From Cellvibrionaceae bacterium (GTDB lineage Bacteria > Pseudomonadota > Gammaproteobacteria > Pseudomonadales > Cellvibrionaceae), in the NCBI GenBank assembly GCA_027012915.1, contig JALUYN010000393.1, forward strand, positions 1-11,545: a DNA stretch of 11,545 nucleotides. Reading direction: 5' to 3'. Position numbers and translations under genes: made by a program. Below are positions 7,047 to 11,545 of this stretch, piece by piece (position 1 is the first letter of the stretch; every line of letters begins with the position of its first letter). A model generated the notes under the pieces. That model was given only the letters and a program-made list of their open reading frames with translations. It ran no database searches and was not told the DNA's origin.

Positions 7047-7751
7047 TTATTGATGGATCAGGATATCTTCCAGATCCAAATGAGTGAGCTTGCGAATATT
7101 GGAGAATAGATAGTACAGAGCGCACATCATGACCATGGTTGCGGGAACGGCAATAACGGGGAAGCTCAAGGCCGTCATTTTGCCCAGCTCTGCAGTATAG
7201 GCCTCGGTCCCTGGAGGGCTGACCAGCAGATACTTCGCCAGGCCATAGTTCAAGGCGGATGATAGGAAAAACGATGTAGCAACCAAATAGGAGGCGTTTT
7301 GGAGTGTTTTTTGGAACTCCTTTTCTGTGCCGTACTCCTCAAGTGCAGCATCCACTTTTTCAATCTGCAGTACCTTGTCGTTGTAGAGGAAGGTCTTAAC
7401 CAGGGGAAAGCGCGTGCGGGTAGAGATCAATGTTGCCAGGCCTATGATGCCGGGAATAGCGGCTTCTTTGATTGCAATGTATTGCGCGTCGAGTTCCAGC
7501 AGGCTGATGCCGCCGGTCAGAAAAATGCTGATTACCCCCAGAGCTGAGAATATGTTGATCTTGCGTGAGCCTCTGAAGTCGTAGAGACCATAGGCAATCG
7601 GAAATGCCAGCGCTACGACAATGGCCCATTTGGGGCCCAGATAGTCAGCGCTGCTGAGCTTGGTGAGAATAACGGTTGGAATAACAATATTGAGCAGGAT
7701 GTTGGCCAGCAGGCTTTCCTGCTTTTTTTTCGGCGCATCTGTTTGCGTCAT
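7047..7751 (-). CDS. VC0807-family integral membrane protein
   Basis: 234 residues with about six hydrophobic segments: roughly 15-31, 41-57, 66-87, 92-110, 153-176 and 191-216. A soluble, charged stretch (about 111-150, including TRTRFPLVKTFLYNDKVLQIEKVDAALEEYG) lies between the fourth and fifth. The pattern VIPTVILTKLS ... GPKWAIVVALAFPIAYGLYDF ... KINIFSALGVISIFLTGGISLLELDA ... KEAAIPGIIGLATLISTRT fits the VC0807 family of inner-membrane proteins, which resemble the septation protein YciB in topology but have no known biochemical role. It is the first gene of a pair with yciI. Its start lies 50 bp from the likely start of the divergent PHP gene. The membrane protein call is certain; the family name rests on pattern recall. 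Confidence 0.75.
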   Translation of the reverse strand: MTQTDAPKKKQESLLANILLNIVIPTVILTKLSSADYLGPKWAIVVALAFPIAYGLYDFRGSRKINIFSALGVISIFLTGGISLLELDAQYIAIKEAAIPGIIGLATLISTRTRFPLVKTFLYNDKVLQIEKVDAALEEYGTEKEFQKTLQNASYLVATSFFLSSALNYGLAKYLLVSPPGTEAYTAELGKMTALSFPVIAVPATMVMMCALYYLFSNIRKLTHLDLEDILIHQ

Positions 7752-7783
7752 GGTGCTTCTCAGTGATAATGGCGTTAATAAGC

Positions 7784-7804
7784 GGGATAGGAATTCAGCA
7801 GTTG
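7784..7804 (+). promoter_or_regulatory. Ribosome binding site that points to a TTG start for the PHP gene
   Basis: GGGATAGGA at 7784-7792 ends nine bases before TTG at 7802. That start gives M-Y-D-L-H-S-H-S, with the metal-binding HSHS at the usual distance from the N-terminus for this family. The longer frame from GTG 7763 or ATG 7769 would add 11-13 residues with no good ribosome binding site and would start almost at the divergent gene. Confidence 0.6.
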
Positions 7805-8623
7805 TACGATTTGCACAGCCACAGTAATTGTTCGGACGGTATTTTACGGCCTGAGGCGTTGCTGTCGAGGGCTAAAACTCAAGGAGTGACGACTCTGGCC
7901 CTCACTGACCACGATACCATCGCTGGTTACAATGAGGCAGCCCGTGCAGCCAGTGTACAGGGCATAGACCTCATACCGGGGATAGAGTTCTCCTGCCTCT
8001 GGCGAGGCATGGGTATCCATATCGTTGGATTAAATTTCGATCCCGATCACAGTGGCTTGGTTCAGGCCTGTCAGCAACAGTCTGAAGCGCGCAGTCGTCG
8101 CGCAGAAAAAATCGCCTTGAAACTCGCCAAATGTGGTTTTGAAGATACTCTTCAAGGAGCCGCTCGCTATGCCGGTAGTGGCGTGATTGGAAGACCCCAC
8201 TTCGCGCGCTATCTGGTGGACACCGGTGCGGTGAAAAACCATGCAGAGGCATTTAAACGCTATCTGGGAGCGGGCAAGCCGGGTGACGTTAAGCAGGAGT
8301 GGCCTGATATTGCCACTGCAGTTGATTGGATCAATAGTGCAGGTGGCACAGCGGTACTGGCTCACCCGGATAAGTACAATATGACCCGCACCAAACTGCG
8401 TGCTGTTATTGAGGAATTTATTGAAGCGGGCGGAAGAGCTATGGAAGTGGTCAGCGGGCGGCAAACACCGCAGTTGACCAGAGATATGGCTAAGCTGGCA
8501 GAGCGTTATGAGCTTTGGGCATCTTGTGGCAGCGATTTTCATGTGCCGGATCAGCCCTGGCAGGAGTTGGGTCGGTTTTCGGAGCTGCCAGACCTCTGCG
8601 ATCCCGTGTGGGATCACTGGTAG
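7802..8623 (+). CDS. PHP-domain exonuclease/phosphatase (RNase AM / YciV type)
   Basis: 273 residues from the TTG start (286 from GTG 7763). All PHP metal-binding blocks are present, numbered from the TTG: HSHS (5-8), TDHD (35-38), GIEFS (E62), H73 in MGIHIVGL, GRPHFAR (H133), LAHPDKY (H188) and SCGSDFH (D245, H247). E. coli YciV (Rnm, RNase AM) has the same layout. It acts as a trinuclear-metal 5'-3' exonuclease on short RNAs and on pre-rRNA 5' ends, and related enzymes remove the 3' phosphate from 3',5'-bisphosphonucleotides. The length fits. It leads the plus-strand run PHP - yciO - scpA - scpB - rluB, which in E. coli survives as rnm - yciO - rluB. It is divergent from the VC0807-family gene. 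Activity is inferred from the family. Confidence 0.88.
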   Translation: MYDLHSHSNCSDGILRPEALLSRAKTQGVTTLALTDHDTIAGYNEAARAASVQGIDLIPGIEFSCLWRGMGIHIVGLNFDPDHSGLVQACQQQSEARSRRAEKIALKLAKCGFEDTLQGAARYAGSGVIGRPHFARYLVDTGAVKNHAEAFKRYLGAGKPGDVKQEWPDIATAVDWINSAGGTAVLAHPDKYNMTRTKLRAVIEEFIEAGGRAMEVVSGRQTPQLTRDMAKLAERYELWASCGSDFHVPDQPWQELGRFSELPDLCDPVWDHW

Positions 8624-8638
8624 TTAACTGATAGTTAA
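8624..8638. repeat. Short palindrome TTAACT-GAT-AGTTAA
   Basis: Perfect 6-bp arms around a 3-base centre, directly after the PHP stop codon. AT-rich palindromes of this kind can be regulator sites, but at this length chance is also likely, and I do not match it to a known operator. Confidence 0.3.
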
Positions 8639-8677
8639 ATGTGATTCGGCAGTGGATCAGCACAACAACTTAGGAGT

Positions 8678-8705
8678 GGTGTTGATAGGTTTCACTATCA
8701 GCACC
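8678..8705. promoter_or_regulatory. 11-bp hairpin in the leader of yciO
   Basis: GGTGTTGATAG (8678-8688) pairs with CTATCAGCACC (8695-8705), all matched except one G-U position, closing a six-base loop (GTTTCA). It lies in the 110-bp gap between the PHP and yciO genes, 15 bases before the yciO ribosome binding site. No T tract follows on either strand, so it is not a plain intrinsic terminator. It may be a processing or stability element, or part of a leader structure controlling yciO. Confidence 0.5.
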
Positions 8706-8720
8706 CAAAACACAAAGAAT

Positions 8721-8736
8721 AGGGAGCCTTATTTTG
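8721..8736 (+). promoter_or_regulatory. Ribosome binding site for the TTG start of yciO
   Basis: AGGGAG at 8721-8726 stands seven bases before TTG 8734. The resulting N-terminus MAQFFQIHPENPQ matches the family start (E. coli YciO begins in nearly the same way), which settles the start. Confidence 0.75.
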
Positions 8737-9354
8737 GCGCAATTTTTCCAGATTCACCCAGAGAACCCCCAGGTTCGGCTCATTCGTCAGGCGGCGGATA
8801 TTGTGCGCGCCGGTGGTTTAATCGTTTATCCAACGGATTCCGCCTACGCCTTGGGCTGCCATATTGGCGATAAAACAGCGCTGGATCGCATCCGTAGCAT
8901 TCGCCAATTGGATAAACACCACAACTTCACACTGATGTGCCGTGATTTTTCCGAATTGTCTACCTACGCCAAGGTAGACAACTTAACCTTTCGAGCGTTG
9001 AAGAATCACACCCCGGGACCTTATACCTTTATTCTCGAGGCAACCAATGAAGTGCCAAGACGATTGATGCACCCGAAGCGCAAGACCATTGGCCTGCGAG
9101 TCCCTGATAATGCCATTGCTTTGGCGTTGATGGAGGAGTTGGGGGAGCCTCTGATGTCCAGTTCGCTATTGTTGCCCGGAGAAGAATATCCGCCCATAGA
9201 CCCCTACGAGATGCGCGACACTCTGCAACACCATGTGGAACTGGTTATTGATGGCGGTTATTGCGGTATGGAGGCTACTACCGTGGTTGATATGACCGGC
9301 GAATATCCGGAGGTGATTCGCGAGGGCTGCGGCGACTCTTCTGATTTCCAGTAA
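8734..9354 (+). CDS. yciO: YciO, Sua5/YrdC-family (threonylcarbamoyladenylate synthase-like) protein
   Basis: 206 residues, the full length of YciO and alignable end to end with the E. coli protein. Marked blocks are IVYPTDSAYALGC (30-42), IRQLDKHHNFTLMCRDFSELSTYA (56-79), HTPGPYTFIL (92-101), KRKTIGLRVPDN (115-126), MSSSLLLPG (141-149) and ATTVVDMTGEYPEVIREGCGD (181-201). The family binds ATP and nucleic acid. TsaC/Sua5 members make threonylcarbamoyl-AMP for the tRNA t6A base, and YciO is the paralogue whose physiological role is less clear and which does not replace TsaC in E. coli. The start is TTG with a good AGGGAG site. It lies 110 bp after the PHP gene and 97 bp before scpA, on the same strand. 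Confidence 0.93.
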   Translation: MAQFFQIHPENPQVRLIRQAADIVRAGGLIVYPTDSAYALGCHIGDKTALDRIRSIRQLDKHHNFTLMCRDFSELSTYAKVDNLTFRALKNHTPGPYTFILEATNEVPRRLMHPKRKTIGLRVPDNAIALALMEELGEPLMSSSLLLPGEEYPPIDPYEMRDTLQHHVELVIDGGYCGMEATTVVDMTGEYPEVIREGCGDSSDFQ

Positions 9355-9359
9355 GTTCC

Positions 9360-9388
9360 TGTTAAGGCAGGCAATTAGTCGGTATACT
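9360..9388 (+). promoter_or_regulatory. Possible sigma-70 promoter for scpA
   Basis: TATACT at 9383-9388 matches five of six bases of the -10 consensus. A poor -35 (TGTTAA at 9360-9365) stands 17 bases upstream. The placement in the yciO-scpA gap, about 60 bases before the scpA start, is sensible. The weak -35 keeps this a suggestion only. Confidence 0.3.
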
Positions 9389-9451
9389 TGCCCGCTTTTC
9401 CACGGATTTAGCCCCTCGGTTAGGGCGCGATAACACCAAGGTATATTTGAC

Positions 9452-10438
9452 GTGAGTGACGAAATCGCTGAAATACAAGCAGAGGAGCCGACCGCACCTG
9501 CGGGTCAGACCTCTGATGCCTTGGCAACTGCATCTGCCGCCGAAGGGGAAGAGCCTTCAGCTGTAGGAAATGAGTCTTCAGCTCCAGGAAATGAGCCTTC
9601 AGCGGAAGGACAGGAACCCTCAGTTGAGGGGCAACAAGAATCCTCCGAAAAGCCCGAGCAGGCCGAAATGCCATTTGCCATCGTGCAGGGGCAAGCGGTC
9701 ACTGAGCTGCCTAAAGATCTGTATATTCCGCCCGATGCTCTGGAAGTTATCCTCGAAGCTTTCGAAGGGCCGCTGGATCTGCTGCTGTACCTGATTCGAC
9801 GTCAGAATATCGATATTCTCGAGATCAACGTGTCGGACATCACTCACCAGTACGTACAGTACGTGGAGCTGATGGACGCCATGCATTTCGAGCTGGCCGC
9901 AGAGTATTTGGTGATGGCGGCAATGCTGGCGGAAATTAAGTCCCGCATGTTACTGCCTCGCAGTAATGAGGCGGAAGAGGACGAAGAAGACCCGAGAGCT
10001 CAGCTGATTCGTCGTCTACAGGAATACGAACGCTTCAAAAAAGCAGCCGAGGACATTGACGAGCTGCCACGCGTTGGCCGCGATGTTCATCAGGCCAAGG
10101 CCCAAGCCCCGGATCGCAACTTAACGCGGCCAGAACCCGAGGTAGAGATTAAAGAGCTACTGATGGCGCTGTCCGAGGTGCTCAGGCGTGCGGATATGTT
10201 CGAAAGTCATCACGTAGAGAAGGAAAAGCTTTCCACTCGTGAACGTATGACTGAAGTTCTCGACAATTTGTCCGGAGGGCAGTTTGTGCCTTTCGTCAGT
10301 CTTTTTCATATTGAAGAAGGGCGCTTGGGGGTTGTGGTTACCTTTTTGGCGGTAATGGAATTGATTAAAGAGTCTCTGGTGGAGATCGTGCAAAGTGAAG
10401 CGTTTGGCCCGATCCATGTAAAAGCCAGGTCCACTTAA
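9452..10438 (+). CDS. scpA: Segregation and condensation protein A (kleisin) with an added N-terminal arm
   Basis: 328 residues. ScpA is the kleisin subunit of the SMC-ScpAB condensin and bridges the SMC heads during chromosome compaction and segregation. The conserved part begins near residue 73: an MPFAIVQG stretch, then LEAFEGPLDLLLYLIRRQNIDI (101-122 region), the helical domain through AAEYLVMAAMLAEIKSRMLLPR (149-170), an acidic linker, and a C-terminal winged helix (FVPFVSLFHIEEGRLGVVVTFLAVMELIKESLVEIVQSEAFGPIHV). Residues 1-72 are an extra arm rich in Glu, Ser, Pro, Gly and Ala with seven-residue repeats, surely disordered. The start is GTG 9452 with AAGG ten bases upstream. An internal ATG at 9668 would give a 256-residue protein of ordinary length, but has no clear ribosome binding site. 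scpB follows after 92 bp. Confidence 0.9.
   Translation: MSDEIAEIQAEEPTAPAGQTSDALATASAAEGEEPSAVGNESSAPGNEPSAEGQEPSVEGQQESSEKPEQAEMPFAIVQGQAVTELPKDLYIPPDALEVILEAFEGPLDLLLYLIRRQNIDILEINVSDITHQYVQYVELMDAMHFELAAEYLVMAAMLAEIKSRMLLPRSNEAEEDEEDPRAQLIRRLQEYERFKKAAEDIDELPRVGRDVHQAKAQAPDRNLTRPEPEVEIKELLMALSEVLRRADMFESHHVEKEKLSTRERMTEVLDNLSGGQFVPFVSLFHIEEGRLGVVVTFLAVMELIKESLVEIVQSEAFGPIHVKARST
9551..9634 (+). repeat. About four 21-bp tandem units in the 5' part of scpA
   Basis: Four consecutive seven-residue units in ScpA (about residues 34-61) read EPSAVGN, ESSAPGN, EPSAEGQ and EPSVEGQ, encoded by diverged 21-bp units of the form GAGCCTTCAGCTNNAGGAAAT. Identity among units is clear at both DNA and protein level. 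They form an acidic low-complexity arm ahead of the kleisin core. Confidence 0.75.
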
Positions 10439-10530
10439 TAATCCGTTGTCGCTATGCTCAATTTTATTATGCTCGAAACCATTAATCGTTACTCACGTTC
10501 CAATCTATTTTATTCGCGAGAAACCAAATC

Positions 10531-11535
10531 ATGAGCTTTGACAAAACCCTTTTGCGCAAAGTAATCGAGGGAGCCCTGCTGGCCGCTGGCGAACCTTTGA
10601 GTCGAGATCGACTGATGTCTTTATTCCCCGAAGATGAGGAACAGCCAGAAAAGGATGAAGTGAAGGCGACTATCGAAGAAATCCAGGCGGACTGCGCCGG
10701 GCGTGGTTTTGAACTCAAAGAAGTGGGTAGTGGCTGGCGCTTTCAGGTGGTTGAAGATGTAGCCCCCTGGGTGAATCGTCTGTGGGAAGAAAAGCCCCAG
10801 AAATACTCTCGTGCGATGCTCGAAACGCTGGCCCTGATAGCCTACCGTCAGCCCATTACCCGAGGCGATATCGAGGAAATTCGCGGCGTGGCGGTAAGTT
10901 CACACATTATCAAAACTTTGACAGAGCGAGATTGGGTCAAGGTAGTAGGCCATCGCGATGTTCCCGGTCGTCCGTCTTTGTACGCAACAACCCGCCACTT
11001 TTTGGATTACTTCAATCTGAAAAGCTTGGATGAACTGCCGACTCTAGGTGAGATCGCGGATCTCGAAAAGCTCAATGCTGAGCTCGATTTCGAAGAGGAC
11101 AAAAAGCTCTCAGAGGCGGGTGTGTCTACCGAGACTAATGTTGAGCAAGAGCAGAGCGAGACGCCCGAAGACGGCCAGAATGATAATGTGCTGGAAGCCG
11201 AAGCCGAAGCCGAAGCCGAAGCCGAAGCCGAAGCCGAAGCCGAAGCCGAAACTGCTGAAATCCAAACAGGAGAGATTACGGGTGAATCTCTATTTGATGA
11301 TGTTAGCAGCGATCAAATAGAAGAAGCTGGCTCGCTATTTGATGAGGTTGCGAATGAAAGCGTCAATGAAGTATCAGACGAAGACACCGCGCATGATGAC
11401 CTAGAAATCGGCAGTGAAACCGAAGAAACAATTGAAACTAAGCAATCAGAATATCCCTCTGGTTCGGCCACCAGTCTTTTTGACGATGTGTCTGTCGATG
11501 AGCTGGATGAAGACACCGAAGAGCCGTCTGTATGA
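10531..11535 (+). CDS. scpB: Segregation and condensation protein B with a long acidic C-terminal tail
   Basis: 334 residues. ScpB dimers bind the middle of ScpA in the SMC-ScpAB condensin. The conserved part is residues 1-175 and contains two winged helices: LLRKVIEGALLAAGEPLSRDRLMSLF at the start, then EKPQKYSRAMLETLALIAYRQPITRGDIEEIRGV (87-120), a HIIKTLTERDWVKVVGHRDVPGRPSLYATT block (125-154), and FLDYFNLKSLDELP (157-170). After about residue 190 comes a ~145-residue acidic tail, longer than the core proteins of the family need. It holds a Glu-Ala repeat (222-239) and three SLFD(D/E)V peptides (from residues 253, 268 and 315). The ribosome binding site is weak. The stop codon overlaps the start of the next gene in ATGA, as often seen for scpB-rluB. 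Confidence 0.92.
   Translation: MSFDKTLLRKVIEGALLAAGEPLSRDRLMSLFPEDEEQPEKDEVKATIEEIQADCAGRGFELKEVGSGWRFQVVEDVAPWVNRLWEEKPQKYSRAMLETLALIAYRQPITRGDIEEIRGVAVSSHIIKTLTERDWVKVVGHRDVPGRPSLYATTRHFLDYFNLKSLDELPTLGEIADLEKLNAELDFEEDKKLSEAGVSTETNVEQEQSETPEDGQNDNVLEAEAEAEAEAEAEAEAEAETAEIQTGEITGESLFDDVSSDQIEEAGSLFDEVANESVNEVSDEDTAHDDLEIGSETEETIETKQSEYPSGSATSLFDDVSVDELDEDTEEPSV
11194..11247 (+). repeat. Nine perfect GAAGCC hexamers in scpB
   Basis: Bases 11194-11247 are nine exact copies of GAAGCC, encoding (Glu-Ala)9, followed by one more GAA. The repeat is uninterrupted at the DNA level, so it is likely young or prone to slippage. Changes of whole units keep the frame and only lengthen or shorten the acidic tail. 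Confidence 0.95.
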
Positions 11536-11545
11536 ATGACAAGAA
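11532..11545 (+). CDS. Start of the next gene, probably rluB (partial)
   Basis: ATG at 11532 overlaps the scpB stop (ATGA) and is preceded by GAAGAG eight bases upstream. Only M-N-D-K is visible before the window ends. The call as the 23S rRNA pseudouridine synthase RluB rests only on the usual gene order scpA-scpB-rluB in gammaproteobacteria, not on sequence. ATG 11536 is a second possible start in another frame. Confidence 0.4.

Noticed and set aside
8030..8617. A 195-codon open frame antisense to the PHP gene
   Set aside because: The plus strand encodes a complete PHP protein with every metal ligand; the antisense product has no recognisable domain.
9412..9428. Small inverted repeat GCCC/GGGC upstream of scpA
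   Set aside because: Only four pairs; expected by chance.
11048..11320. A Lys-Pro repeat protein in another frame of the hexamer repeat
   Set aside because: It is only the out-of-frame reading of GAAGCC; the true frame is the intact scpB with conserved winged helices upstream.
1..11545. Defence system, prophage, insertion sequence or CRISPR array
   Set aside because: Almost every gene has a recognisable housekeeping or envelope family, and no transposase, integrase, attachment duplication or spaced direct repeat was seen.

Overview
The window is a stretch of bacterial chromosome, most likely from a marine-type gammaproteobacterium (Pseudomonadales/Cellvibrionales sort). The evidence is the gene order PHP exonuclease - yciO - scpA - scpB - (rluB), the E. 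coli-like YciI, YciO and YgiM proteins, and a base composition a little above 50% GC by eye. E. coli keeps rnm(yciV)-yciO-rluB close together but has lost scpAB in favour of MukBEF, so an scpAB-containing gammaproteobacterium outside the Enterobacterales fits. No tRNA, rRNA, CRISPR array, insertion sequence or phage gene was seen. Coding density is high and no gap exceeds about 165 bases.

Layout. (1) 2-865, + strand: the C-terminal two thirds of an MFS exporter, cut by the window edge. (2) 934-3755, - strand, read right to left: an uncharacterised Rossmann/DUF2520 protein, an FAD-dependent L-2-hydroxyglutarate-oxidase-like enzyme whose start overlaps the DUF2520 stop (ATGA), then a SpoU/TrmH-family RNA methyltransferase 12 bp further on. 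This is a tight three-gene operon. (3) 3866-4279, -: a two-CBS-domain protein with its own strong ribosome binding site, a plausible terminator behind it and a hairpin in front of it. (4) 4436-6547, -: an SH3/coiled-coil/anchor protein (YgiM type), a periplasmic cyclophilin starting 4 bp after it, and PdxJ of the type I associate with Bacteroidetes. (5) 6711-7751, -: YciI and a VC0807-family membrane protein. (6) 7802-11545, +: a divergent housekeeping cluster of PHP exonuclease/phosphatase (TTG start), YciO (TTG start), ScpA (GTG start), ScpB, and the first codons of what is probably rluB.

The genes are mainly housekeeping: RNA modification and decay (TrmH family, PHP, YciO, RluB), chromosome segregation (ScpA and ScpB, the non-SMC subunits of SMC condensin), vitamin B6 synthesis (PdxJ), and envelope folding (cyclophilin, YgiM). 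I found no defence system or other clearly new multi-gene system.

The most unusual signal is a set of in-frame tandem repeats that lengthen disordered protein ends. There are three 21-bp units at the start of pdxJ, about four 21-bp units in an added N-terminal arm of ScpA, and nine GAAGCC hexamers (Glu-Ala repeat) in an added C-terminal tail of ScpB. The ScpB tail also carries three copies of a SLFD(D/E)V peptide that looks like a short interaction motif. Other points worth a second look are the unusual PdxJ type and setting, an 11-bp hairpin just upstream of yciO, and the DUF2520/oxidase translational coupling.
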